Assembly (NCBI GenBank): GCA_015039465.1
Contig: MU130553.1
Span: forward strand, 399,676-463,675
Direction: 5' to 3'
Source of the DNA: Phlegmacium glaucopus
Lineage: Eukaryota; Basidiomycota; Agaricomycetes; Agaricales; Cortinariaceae
Length of the DNA: 64,000 bases
The translations under genes and the position numbers were made by a program. Positions 33,298 through 45,647 of this stretch are shown one piece after another; position 1 is the stretch's first letter, and the number at the start of each line of letters is the position of its first letter. The notes under the pieces were generated by a model that was not told the origin of the DNA, ran no database searches, and was given only the letters and a program-made list of their open reading frames with translations.

Positions 33298-36200
33298 GAA
33301 AACATTATTGTATATGAGTAGTGCGTCCATCTTTCTTCATCTGAAGGACTTGGAAATCGTTGAAAGTTTCAAAATTCAGTAAAGATCGAATGACATGGTG
33401 ATTTATATACATACGGGTTCCTAGTGAACATCAAGCAAGTTGTAGACTTACCAAAGCTTGTTCGGCCATTTTTCGGTGGTACCAATCATTGTCTTGCAGT
33501 AGTATGTTTTTCAAGTTAGTTCTTATACATACCGCTTCCGAGATCATGATATCTTCATGGCAAACGCTCTAGCTAATCAAGTAGTCGCCCACGACGGGAA
33601 GAGATGCCTCCCGCCAAGCTGGTAAAGAGAATAGTGAATAGGTGCGAGAATGAATTTCGTGGGTTTTCAACCAAGAATGTAAGGCTCAAAGGTTTGAGAG
33701 GAAGATTAGGAGGGCAGATGAAACGTATCACGGGGCAACTTATGCCAAGCATAAGCGCTTAGACTCCGCCGCTTTTGGTTGATCGCCGGTTGACAGCTGA
33801 AGGACTCAATGATTTTCGTTCATCAATGATCAAAAGGTAAATTCAGCTTGTTTCTCAAAATTTGATGGATGAAAAGATTCTCCTTTTTAAGCAATCGCGT
33901 ATTGAAATTCAAGTGGAGTTGTGGCTGTGCTTGCATTGATGCGATCTCTGTTCTGCGCTCGTACCAAATTCACGCAGGATCTACTAAGGTGTCGAAAGGT
34001 GGAGCGTTGTAAAGAAATTATGGTTGCCGAGTCTGTCTATATGATAGTTGCTACACCTTTTCCAAGGTCTGACTAGCTGTCGATCCTTGCTAAAGGAATT
34101 ATCAACAACCCCGTACGCTCGGTCTCTTCCTCGGCAAGTCATGAACGTAAAACTCATGTTTTTGGTCAAGTTAGATTACCTAAAGGCTGTCCACTCGAGG
34201 GCCATCGTCCATCGACCTTGATAGAGATGCCGTATTGACTCGAGACTTTCCACCTCGCGCGTGCCTCGTGGGTTTGGGTGTAGTAAACTCCCCAGCACCC
34301 CCGATTATGGACTTGATCTTCACGTTCCCTATGGAGAGACCTCAGGGCTGGCTGGTATGTCAGCGTGAATGTTTCAACTTGAAGGGGCACCCGCAGGTCG
34401 TTTAGTACTTCTTCAGTTACAAGTCGCTCATCTGTGTATCAGGTTACAGTCGTAGAGACGAACTCATCTGGAGTCACTATCTACTATACAGAGGTCGTAT
34501 CACCTATTTCCCCATTCCTATAATACCTTCCCAACAACTCAATACCTGATGGTAAATTGAAACTCCCATCAACGTGATCTGCAGAGGAATTCCTCCAGGA
34601 CTCCAGGGGCCTTGAATAATTTCTGCGTAAATTCCATATACTCCTACATAACTGGACTTTCTAGATTCACAGAAAAGCCGGAATACTCATTTAGTAGAAG
34701 GCCTTCCAGAAACTTTCCAAGCGTATCCGGAAGGCCGGTAAAATAATTACACGAGCCCACATAGAAGATTCGAGTCCATCGTATCAATTGTGGAAAGTAA
34801 AGTTCTGTAACTCCCAGAATACAATACTAACCCTACCTCGGATTTTAGGGGTTTGGGGATAAAATTAGTGACGAAATTTTCAATGTCATGTGGTGGATTA
34901 CGTCTAGTATTCATGGAATCGAACGCCTCCAGTGCCACAAGTGACAGGAGTAATAGGGACGCGAGAAAATTTAAAATTGCACAGCTTATCAGTTGTAATA
35001 GTTTTATTACATTCAGCGTGTCCATTTGAGTTCAGGACGCAGGCTCTCGATGTGAGGTTGTATCTATATTTAGATTTAAATTTTCGTCATAAGTACCATA
35101 TCCAGCCTGGGCCTTGAGCTCACCGCGAGTCAATCGGTAGATTTCGGCTGTGGTATAGGCTCGAAGCCAGCCGCTCTGGTAGCGGAAAGAAAAACGATAT
35201 TATATAGGCTTCCACTCACCTGTACTATTTCATTCAATTCGGCAGTCACATGACTTTTTGCACTTTTGAAAATAAATTAAATCTGGGTCAGAAAAAATCG
35301 GCGTGACGCGTGACTGCCGAATTGAATGAAATGGTACAGTATCTGTTTTCTTGAATTGTCAGATACTCATTATGTAATATTATTTAAAATCATGATAAGT
35401 TCCAAACAAGTTCACATTATTTTGGTGTGTTATCCGCACCCATTTAGAGATTCGACCAACCATAGCGCATCGCGGGTGAATACAGTATAGCTACCGTTAT
35501 TCCTACTTGCTCCACAGTAAGTAGTAGAAGCGTGGTGAGCCTGGGCCTGGTGGCTGTTACATCACGCTGTCAAATGGAAGCTTTTGATTGTCTCAGCCCT
35601 GGATTTGACCTTGCCCAAACCATGGGATAACGATAGTAAGGATTTGGACAGGATCCACTGCTTGCTCCGCCACACGTCTCAGCGGCTCAACGAAAAAATG
35701 ATCCAACAGAGTCAATGTGTTTAAATTTGTTATCAAAGCGCTCAAAGCTCCATTCTCTGTCGCTAGTTTTGTTTTGTTAAGGAAAAAGTGTGAATCTCCA
35801 TGTACAGTTGAGTACATTGATAATAAGCAAGCTCCGGCCGTCATTGATAACGCCTACAAGACGCGATCGATTCGGATCCGTAGAGGTAAAATTTTGAAAT
35901 TCTAGTTCCAAATTGAATTAACTTGGCCCTCATGGGTCAAATGAGAGAAAGACCCTTAGAAATTTGTTGCTCATTTTGTCTTGATACATTCTTAATCCAA
36001 GAGATCGGGAGGCTCATTAAAAGGTATAAATATGGGGATGCTTGTTGGCAGAGGCTCACTCCTTACATCCCTCCCTTCCGGGTTCTACAACTTTCTAGTT
36101 AATCACTGCTAGTTAACACCAATCGAGCTCACGAACGGAGACTTTGATGTCACTTCATTTTTGTGGTTTCTATGTGACAGAGGCGTCGGTCAACTTCTGG

Positions 36201-36945
36201 CTGAGCTTCAGCTGGATAGACGTCACCCCTGTTCATAGACGAAAAAACAGGATGAAGCGTCATTAACGCCCGACTCATTGGCTGAGAGAAACACCGACGT
36301 ACCTTTCTTCTTTCTGACTATGATTCTGCGGAGATCCAACATGCTTGTTTGGATGAATTCTTTTATTCGGGTGGCGCCCCGGTGTACGGGTACTAGCCAA
36401 CCCTTGGGGTCTTTAATTTCGTTCAAGATAGCTATTTTATGATATCAGATTAGACAATTTGACGGTCAAGAAGTTTTCAATAGAGTCCGAGCCCTGGAAT
36501 AAATATCCGACAGAAATTCTCGGTCAATTAGAGCCATATTTCGAGTACACCTCTAAGTCATATCAGACACGTGTACGGGGAGCTTGGGAATTCATATATT
36601 AGAGCCACGAGATAAGACAATTATCATATAAACCGCTGCCAATGGGTTAATCGTGTGCAGCATTGTTGAGAATAATGATGAATCAACGGCCAATCGTGTT
36701 GGATGAGGGGCCATATTTTAACTGATTGAAGGGGATCGCGAATTTTCAGATGATTGTCTAGAAAGAAATTTTTTTATGTACATGTTCAAGTAACGTTCCT
36801 GACTCAAGTGCTGGTATTGAAATGGTCACGTGTGTTACATTACGTAACTAGTGAGAGAATTCACAGTTGTTGTCTACAGATCATCACCTTTGACGTCCGA
36901 GACCTTCAACGCCGCTGTCCATTATATATTCCCTACCTCATCAAT
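33298..36945. other. Gene-free intergenic region
   Basis: No coding frame here shows a recognisable domain or a consistent intron pattern. The only structured element noticed is the short palindromic element at 35220-35339. Some short open frames (34166-34390, 35593-35844) lack supporting features. Unannotated non-coding RNA or small genes cannot be excluded. Confidence 0.4.
35220..35339. repeat. Short palindromic element with 30-bp inverted arms
   Basis: Left arm 35220-35249 (CTGTACTATTTCATTC through GGCAGTCAC) and right arm 35310-35339 (GTGACTGCCGAATTG through ATGGTACAG) are inverted copies with one mismatch, enclosing a 60-base AT-rich loop. Such near-perfect arms suggest a recent tiny MITE. 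A TA on each side could be a mariner-like duplication, but the palindrome makes the exact boundary ambiguous. Confidence 0.7.
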
Positions 36946-37779
36946 ATGGATGCACGACTCCGACGAGTAAATAAAGAGATTACAGGTATGTTCAAGTCAA
37001 AATCATGGGGCGATATCGCCAACACTAACAAATACAAGACTGCAAGAATGACAAGTCATCTCAAATCAAGATAGACCTCATTGATGAATCACCTTTCCAT
37101 TTGAAAGGCTCTTTTCCAGGCCCTCAAGATACGCCATATGAGGGGGGTCATTTTGAAGTGGTCCGTTCCTGACTTATTTTCCTGATCTGCCTGTTGAGGT
37201 CCTTTTGTGCCACTGCCCGCAGGACATCGTAATTCCAGAGTCATATCCGTTCCAACCAGTGAAGATGAAATTTATTACCAAAGTTTACCACCCAAATATT
37301 TCCTCCGCTTCTGGCGCGATCTGTCTCGATATTCTCAAGGATGCTTGGTCTCCAGTTTTAACGCTCAAATCAACCTTGATTTCACTTCAAAGTCTTTTGT
37401 GCTCTCCTGAACCTAATGATCCACAAGATGCAGAAGTGGCGAAGCATTACATGACAAGTAAGAGTAGCTTTGAAGATACCGCCACTTACTGGACACAAAT
37501 CTACGCGGGAGGTCCTGGTCCTAAGGAGAGAAAGGGTAAGGGGGTAGGACGTGATGGTTATGATGAAATAGCGATTGCCGGATTGGAAAAGGCCCATGTA
37601 GATCGATTTGAGAGCCTTGGCTTCCCTAGAAGCAAAATTGTATATCATCTACCTTCATATCGATGTGTTCCTCTTCTAATCACATCTCCCAGATTGATGT
37701 TCTTCGGCGTCTAAACTATCGTGGACCAAACGTTGCTCAGATATCCGAGGATAGAATTGTAGAGGAACTCTTGAAATAA
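36946..37779 (+). CDS. UBC1: Ubiquitin-conjugating enzyme E2 with C-terminal UBA domain (Ubc1/UBE2K type)
   Basis: Four exons (36946-36985, 37039-37160, 37223-37639, 37693-37779) give 221 residues. The UBC fold covers about residues 1-150: [38 protein letters not shown], then [19 protein letters not shown] with the catalytic cysteine at residue 88, as in yeast Ubc1. [11 protein letters not shown] closes the E2 core. After a Gly/Lys-rich linker ([14 protein letters not shown]) the C-terminal UBA domain reads [40 protein letters not shown]. The UBA is diagnostic for the Ubc1/E2-25K class, which builds K48 chains for proteasomal and ER/vesicle quality control. The second intron has an unusual GTCCGT donor; the frame requires it. 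The start is the first ATG in frame and agrees with the E2 helix [12 protein letters not shown]. Confidence 0.95.
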
Positions 37780-40700
37780 ATATTGCAGTTCGTTTTCCAT
37801 ATTCCATTTTTGTATATTTTCTCTCAAGCGATACTTTTATCTCGAATGATGTATTGAATGTTCCCTTGCACAGCTTTTCTTATGACTTTTCGTTCGCAGT
37901 CATTCTGTATACCGATCTGAAACGCGTTTCGGAAGACGGACTGTTCGAGCGGTTTCTTCAGTGCCGTTGAGTTTTGTGGACCTTTGACTGCCTAATCTGT
38001 TCTGTTGGGTTCTTTTTCTTCCGGGCGACCTCTTTTGTATCTTGGCTCTGAATTCTTTCCTTCTCACCTGATCAGGATGTGGGATAAACTCGACATATAC
38101 TTGATCAAAACGGGCAAAGCTTACTATGCTATGACCATACTAGGACCAATACATGTTTGATAGATAGCTGAATGCCGGTCAATGATCTCGGTCTTGCTCT
38201 CAAGTCCACCTCTGACGCCGAGTCTTAACCGTGTGCGACCTTGACCTGCTTTGAGCAAGCTGACATCTTTTCTTTTTTTTTTCTATTTTGCCTCGATCTA
38301 AATTGCTTGTGGCGTCGTGGGAGCTCCAGGTGAGTACATAGCCCGATGATAATGGAGCAAGCCTCTGTTATCTTTCAGCTTCTGAGAATACTGCTCTCAA
38401 ATCGCAACTGAGTTTCCGGCGCTGTGTAACTCAGACTTTTTTTTTGCCAGGCGCTGAATGGTAAATTCCATATCATCCTCAGCGCAAATTCCATATCATC
38501 CTTTACATCATCTATTTTGCGTCAGTAACAAGGTTCCTTGCTTCCCGGAACTACAAATGCATTTTTTCAGATCTCGACCATGCATAATAATTTCACCAGT
38601 CTGTCAATAAAATTTAGGTTCGTGGAACTCCGCTTGACATCCTCCGAACGCTTCAGGCTATGGCTATTCAATTGGGCTTCAAATTTTATAAGTTCATTTA
38701 TCTATTTGGAAAATAGGGTGTTACTTACCGATCTGACCTCTACAGACCAACAGAAAAGTACATAGAGTTCAGTGCTCTTCTCAAATACCCTCTTCTTGAT
38801 GGGTAACCGGCCTTACAGCCTAACATAACACGAAGCGACGATCCTTCCCAATTTACCAGTGACCAATTCACGATTGGGCAAGGTTTGTCTTTTTTAAGCT
38901 GCTCACATTCAAGGTTCAACCCATCGAACTTTAGAACGCTCCAAGCACGTTGATACCGCAGTTCGCCGAATGCTACTCATTCAGGTCAATAATGGTACAA
39001 TCGATAACAACCAAGTATCCCTGATAAAAAAGAATATACCCCCAAGTACAATTTCAGCATTACAATCGGACTTTATCGCCCAATCATGAAGAAGTGTTAC
39101 GAAAAACGCATGTATTGAACATTCCACCAGCAGCACACCGGATTAACAGAATAGGAGCTTCCTGATCCAGCTACACTGACGGTCATGGGGGTTGCAACCA
39201 TTGCCGACAGTACCAATACTGACGGTATAGCCCCCAGAAACGCTGGTCCCAAGAAACACTAACGGTTTCTGGATTAATGCTAGCCAGTCAAGTATATATA
39301 GTCTCTGACTCACATTGGCAACAGCGTCTTCCGATGTACACTGTCTACGGCGTTACAGCATAGAATTTACATAGCGCACATGTTAGCGGTTCGAGAGCTA
39401 TAGTATCGCGCTTTTTCTGAAAAGGTGAAGAGACATTTAAATATTTGGCGAACACTCAAACGTATCCTATTTCTTGCCAGTAATGATGTTTTTCATGACG
39501 TATACCAGTGAGAGATTCGTGTGCGCAGCTGCTGCAAGAAGCGTAGTACAGAGAATAGAAGAGAAAAGGATAAAATCCCATCAGAAGAAGACTCGGATCT
39601 GTTCCAGAGGTGAGGAGATTTATCAGGCGCATTCACTGAGGCTATCGATTTAAAGCGCCCTTCCGCCGCTTGTACAATGCCATATCAAGGTTCGACTTGA
39701 AGGTGCTTACAACCATTCCCCTGGTCAGGCTTGGGGCCTGGAAGAATGGAGGAAATAAGTATGCATGCCGTGAACGTGATGACCAGCTGGCCCCCCCAGT
39801 CAAGTTTAGACTTTAATGTTGTGAAATTTTTCGATGTTCATTTCACTGGGTTGAATTCAAAGTGCAGGTGGCGCAGGTATTAATTGGATATAACATCCCC
39901 AATTGGAATTTGAAGTTTGAAGAGTCACCGTACACTTAGCGATTCAGGGTTTAGATGAACGATATATTGGTGACAATATACTCGGGGTCTCTGGTGGAGG
40001 CCTGCTTCATGCTGCCAGCGTGGTGAGGCTGGGACGGTCCAGGTCTCTATACGAGTAGAATACACACCGGTGGTTCGGAGCGATCCATTGAATTACAAGG
40101 AATTTATTTTGAGACTTGAGGTGCACAGTTTCAGGTTGGTTTTGGTAATCGAATCCACCAAAAGATTTGTGGCGAAGACCAAGCCAAAAGCAGCTCAATG
40201 TCAATCTAGTTTGTGATTAGGATGATATTTTTGGGTTGACTAACCGGCTACACAGAGAAAAAGAAATCAATCTAGTTTCAGAGTGTGCTGGAGCCTTCAG
40301 TCGCATTTTTTTCTTTCGATCGTTCAAACCACCCACGATTATGGAGCTACAGATAAAATCGTGGAGTATGGCTTCTATTGAAATGACAGCTGTGTTTACA
40401 TACCGAAAGGGGTTTTTGCGGATTTGTGGCTTGAAGACTAGGGACAAATTGGAATTCTGCTCCTAGCGCATGGTATATGAGCCATATCCTCAAGCCTCAG
40501 CAGCGATGCTGACTTGGCGATAGCTCTACTCCAACCGTTATGTCCGGAAAATATACAAGGAATAGATACCCCCAGACGATAGCGATTACCTATCATAAAT
40601 TTCCTCAACACAACCTTTAGCTTTTTCGTCCCAAGGAGACAAGTTCGAGTCAAAGAGGTAACACGATCAAGAGGTAGCGCGGTAGACGTAGAAATAAGTG

Positions 40701-41060
40701 ACGCGGAAACATTGACAGCAATCAGTCGTGGAAAGGTAAGGCCGGGCTTTCCCCTCTGGCATGTATATGTTTTTAATCTTTCGCAAGGTTGCCGGGGCCA
40801 GTGCATAGTACTAGTAACTGAATCTCGAGACGTTCAAGCTCATTGTTTGATAGGGCCCAAGCTTAGGGTTTGATTCTGCAGTCGTCTTTTTTGACTTCAC
40901 AAGTCAAGTTCAAAGATATCGCAACTGGTTCGGCGTCAAAAGCAGGGCCATAGACCGTGATGATGGTCCGAGTGCCTACCGATTCCGGTGTATGGCTATG
41001 ACGACGGCGCTAAACAACAATCACAAACAAGGCTTACTCCTCACCACCATCTCGAAAACG
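37780..41060. other. Gene-free intergenic region upstream of DSK2
   Basis: 3.3 kb with only short frames and no recognisable domain, repeat family or RNA gene. AATAAA at 37774 probably serves UBC1 polyadenylation. CT-rich tracts near 38,270-38,290 and 38,440 are the only compositional features. The last few hundred bases should hold the DSK2 promoter. A lineage-specific gene with many short exons could be hidden here; I saw no support for one. Confidence 0.35.
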
Positions 41061-42601
41061 ATGACCGACGGTGTAGCACCAGAAATCCAGATCAACGTAA
41101 AGGGTACGGTTTTTTATACCATGTGTACCTTATTTTATGGAAATTTTATCGTAGGACCCAGCGAACTTAAACTGCAGATCTCAATAGCCACAGATAAAAC
41201 GGTGTTGGAGCTCAAACAGGCTATCGCTGCCAAATCTGATGTTGAAGCTGAAAGACAAAGATTGATTTATTCTGGTGAGTTGATTATATTTATTAACTGC
41301 GTGATAAATTTGACGAGTTTGACCTTGGATAGGACGTGTATTAAAGGTACGCCTAAACGCGATATTATTGTTCAAGCCAGCTCATAACATGTCTGTTTGT
41401 CTTATTCAGGATGACGATCTTCTTTCGGTGTATAAAATTCAAGCAAATCATACCATTCACATGGTTAAAGGCGTTGCACGATCTCCAGGAGGCGCTTCTT
41501 CAGGTTCATCTACAACCAGCCAAGCTCAGCAACTTCCCACAATGCAGACAGGACAAAACGTTAATGATCCACTCACGCAGCTAAATGGTCATCAAGGATT
41601 CGGTCTCATGGCTGGTTTGAACCCGTTTGGAGAAATGGGTTTGAATCCAAATGATCCTAATATGGTGCGTCTTGTGGCTCTACGTCAATTTGAAATTGGG
41701 ATTTGATATCTATTTTATTATTTTTATTGCTGAACGTCGGTTTAGATGCAATCTATGCTCAATTCGCCTCAGTTTATGCAACAAATGTCTTCTTTGATGA
41801 ACAACCCAGCGATCGTTGACCAGGTCATCGCTTCTAATCCTCAGCTAGCTGCGATGGGCCCTCGAGTAAGAGAAGCCTTCCAGGATGAAGGGTTTAGACA
41901 GATGATGTACTTCCCTTCTTCATTCATTACCCGCGTCCATACCAACTTCTTTATAGATCCAACCCTGAAGCTCTACAACAAATGTTACGTATGGCATCCG
42001 CGTTTGGAGGTTCATCCCCCTTTGGCGGCAGTGGGTATGGATCGTCCTTCGGTGCCCCACCAGCATTCCCCGCTCCCGGAACCCCTAATACCAACTCTGC
42101 CAACCCCGTCAATCCCTCTTCCACAACAGCACCAACAACTGCTTCAACAACAGCACCTTCCGCAGGATCTCCACCTCTGAACCCTTTCGCTCTGTTTGGA
42201 GCCCCTCCGGCTGCCGCTGGGGGTTTCAACCCTGCGTTGATGCAGCAAATGTTGGCGGCAAGCAATGCTATGGGGGGAGGTGCTGGTGCGGCAGGAGGTT
42301 GGGGCGGATTTGGCGGCGCAGGGTACGGTATGGGAAGTCCCCCAGTCCCGAGTGATACCAGACCTCCTGAGGAGAGATTCCAGGTTCAACTCCAGGTCAG
42401 TCTGTTCAATTATCCTCTCTTGGTTCTGTCTAGCTTTCCCTTTCTTTTCTGACCTTTATTTTTCTATTTTCCGTCGATCGAATATAGCAACTACAAGATA
42501 TGGGATTCATCAATGCTTCGCAGAATGTTCGTGCGCTCTTGGCGACGGGAGGGAATGTTCAGGGTGCGGTCGAGTATATTCTCAGTGGGAACGGTCTTTA
42601 G
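41061..42601 (+). CDS. DSK2: Ubiquilin (Dsk2-type UBL-UBA ubiquitin shuttle)
   Basis: Seven exons (41061-41103, 41155-41274, 41333-41346, 41410-41664, 41746-41906, 41957-42395, 42488-42601) give 381 residues in frame. An N-terminal ubiquitin-like domain reads PEIQINVKGPSELKLQISI, DKTVLELKQAIAAKSDVEAE, RQRLIYSGRVLKDDDLLSVY. Then comes a Ser/Gln-rich linker, an STI1-type region (MNDPNMMQSMLNSPQ-like, MQQMSSLMNNPAIVDQVIAS, NPQLAAMGPRVREAF), a Gly/Ala/Pro-rich low-complexity stretch with ALMQQMLAASNA, and a C-terminal UBA (LQQLQDMGFINASQNVRALL, GGNVQGAVEYILSG). It carries ubiquitinated proteins to the proteasome. The third exon is only 14 nt (GRVLK). I start at the ATG of MTDGVAPE. An upstream in-frame ATG at 40992 would add about 23 residues not typical of the family. 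Confidence 0.95.
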
Positions 42602-42897
42602 TGGTGTTCGATATCCGATAGAGGACTATGGTTTGTTTCCTTTTCTTCACATTACCTACGACGAACAGATGAAATATTTAAATCATTCTGCCCATTTGTT
42701 TTTGAAGACTGCCATTCACAGGCATATCAAAGATGATACTGGACCGTGACAAGGCCTGAGATAAGGATTAGGTATTTTACTACGATGCTGTCTATGGGAA
42801 GTGACCCATGATATTACCATCTATCCTCCATTTCAAAGATCCGTAGCGAACTGAATCGGTATCTCTATTCAGTAGTGCGGCATATTGCACCTACATA

Positions 42898-44013
42898 TCA
42901 AATGCCGGCTTCTCTCAACTTTGCCACCAATTCATCTACATTAGCCACCTTTCCGCCTCCTACACGTTTGGGTGGCTCCGCTACCTTGAGTGTCTCCAGT
43001 CGGGACGTTATGTCCACTCCCAGGTCTGCAGGGCTGAATTTTTCGATAGGTTTCTTTTTGGCTTTCATTATATTGGGGAGTGAAGCGTAGCGTGGTTCTG
43101 TACATGACAAGTAGAGGTGAGACCGGGGGTTAATAAGAAGTCATTTGAGGGCCCCTACCATTGAGTCTAAGAGATAGACAGCAAAAGTCAGAAATGATAT
43201 CGCCAAACTCCTAATTAGACCATACCTCAAATCCGTTGTTACGACTAACGGCAATCGACACCTCAGCTCCTCACCACCACCATCAATCTCTCTGACCACT
43301 ACCGCTTCTCCCTTCCCCACATCCACCTCCAATTTACTCGCAAAAGTTGCTTGACTCCAACCCAAAAGTCCTGCTAGCATCTGACCCGTAGCTCCGAGGT
43401 CATCATCTATACTTTGTTTTCCAAGAATCACCAAGTCCACTTTATCTTCTGCCTTTGTAGCAGAAGCATTTTGTTTTTCAATGACGGCTCGTAGGATTTT
43501 AGCGACTGCGAGAGGTTCAGGCGAGGGTGACGATTCGAGGGTTTCTACGTGGATGGCAGAATCGGCTCCGATGGCGAGTGCAGTTCGGAGGGTGTCGACG
43601 GATTTGGGAGGACCGATTGTTATGGCTTTAATAGAAGTTACGGAAGCCTTGAGGCGTTCACGTAGACGAACGGCTTCTTCCATGGCTAGACAGAAAGAAA
43701 GAGAAAAAAAAAGGGTTATTCCGGCCGGCGCATGTACAGAACGAAAAAGTGCCTACCAATCTCGTCAAATGGGTTCTAATTTTAACACATATGTTAAAGG
43801 CGACCTGTATAACATATGAAAAAACATGCCATAGAATGCTTGACATTAGTGTCAATTCCCGTTTGTTGTGGGTTGACGCGGATCTTGACTGCATAGTCGA
43901 CTGCCCTAAATATTCATGTTATCATTCTACCCGCAGGATTTTCTCTAAAATATACATACTCACCGTTTCACAGGTACCAAAATGTTCAATAGGCGGGCTG
44001 GAGATGGCCTCAT
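42898..44013 (-). CDS. ETFB: Electron transfer flavoprotein beta subunit
   Basis: Six exons on the minus strand (44013-43964, 43905-43830, 43775-43757, 43685-43226, 43166-43159, 43097-42898) total 813 nt and give 270 residues, close to the usual 255-260. Family blocks in order: [103 protein letters not shown] and [13 protein letters not shown]. With ETF-alpha it forms the mitochondrial matrix FAD/AMP heterodimer passing electrons from acyl-CoA dehydrogenases to ETF-ubiquinone oxidoreductase. The frame needs a 19-nt exon (PFDEI), an 8-nt exon (ACTCAATG, LNE) and a GC-AG intron (GCATGT donor at 43829). Arg-rich [10 protein letters not shown] may contribute to targeting. It is convergent with DSK2, with 296 bp between the stops. 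Confidence 0.94.
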
Positions 44014-45647
44014 CTTGTAGTTGAGGAATAAGTTATGCAAGTTACGTAATATATGCCGGATGTCAGCCTTCCAACCGTGACCGGCACGCGTCTTTCTAAA
44101 GGCTGGCCTTGAACTCTGTGGCACCTTGGATCTTTGTACTAGGGCTGCTATTAACAAGTGAGACACCTTTTTGTACTGGTATCGTCCCAGATTTCATATC
44201 GCAACGCCGCTCCGAGTCAGCTGGAGGACCTCATTCAGGTTTGTCAACCCCAGGCATGCAACAGAAGGATGCCTAAGAGGAATCGTATTGCAAGGCCTGG
44301 AAGATGAACCAGCTTCAATCCCAAAAATACATTATCCAAGCTATACATGACATGCTTCTTAAAGGCCCAAAACTCGTCTACCTAGAATGAGTTGAACGAA
44401 TGTCTACGGTATGGTGAAGCAACCTTTCACTTGCGGCTTTGGAGCACTTGCCTTACGTGGTATTGTAAGTTCTTCAAAGCTCATGTTTGATATCCCTCAC
44501 AATCACAAAATATGTGGTTCTCCTGTCCCAAGCATGAGGGTGATACTTCCTCTTGGGTGGAGAATGGATTTTCAACTGGGCAGACGCCGTTTCTCCTCAA
44601 AACCTCACACTGCCTTCGTATAGTTCTTCAGCGATGTTGAGCACGAAGTATCTATGGTCAATTCTGGTTGCTATCGGGTTAGATTGACTTGACAATCTCT
44701 ATTTCCACGGTGACAAATCTTGTTACCCATCAAGAAATCGCTTATATCTCCCCCAAACGACTAAAAATTTCTTCCTGTTAACGTTGCTTGGTTTGAGTCT
44801 GCATCGCAGTATCCCATTAATCCTGAGACCACCCAAACTGGACGTACTTGATAAATCTTAGACTCTCAAAGGCATTTGATGCCGCAGTCAAACGCGCATG
44901 TGAATCTCTCTCAACGTTCTCATTGAAGCTTTATATAAAGTTGATATACAAGGCGTTGCCTGGCCCTCTTAGAGGATATCTCTGAAGTAGGCTACGAAGG
45001 CAGCCCCGAAAAATAGCATTGTACCTCAACGAACAAAATTCAACCTTTGCCTTACTTGGTTACAATACGATGTCCTTCAAGGATCGAAGCGAGATTAACG
45101 ACGGCTCTGACTAAGGCGATGCGAGGCCAATTTTGTGGCCCAAGCCTTTGCACATTGAGCTCAGTTTGGGTTGTCTCTGCGATTTTTTTTGTGTGGCATT
45201 TTCGATATCAGGCCACTTGCATCTGAGAAGGATCGAGGTTCTCACTGCCCATTTCCTGTGCAGCAGATTCAGATCATTAGGGGCCGATCGTATAATACCG
45301 CAATGCACTCACTCTCCGTCCACCCACGCCGTCAACAGCTTGTCCGCTGCGCTTCCGAGTCGTCGTTGCTATAGATCTGGAAGAGGCGTTGACAATTTCA
45401 CCTTTTCTTATAACTACTTGTAAGATAACATTCTGAGAGTACAGGGCTTGCTATGTCCATTCGGATTTTATTGTTTCATATGATCTTCTACTGCGCATGC
45501 ACTGGCGTGCACAGTAAGCTATTTTAAGGCAGATATGCGCCCTATGATTACATAATCATGTGGTTTGTTTGGATGAACAGCCTTGCAACGCCATGACCTG
45601 CGATACGGTGGTCTTCCTCCTATACCACTAGCTAGCTATCTTTCTCC
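44014..45647. other. Divergent promoter region between ETFB and chitin synthase
   Basis: 1.6 kb separates two divergently transcribed genes. Open frames such as 44411-44623 and 45133-45423 show no family resemblance and are probably chance. Both promoters must lie here; no clear TATA box was identified for either. Confidence 0.4.

Noticed and set aside
44411..45423. Small genes between ETFB and chitin synthase
   Set aside because: Several overlapping frames, none with recognisable protein text or splice structure.
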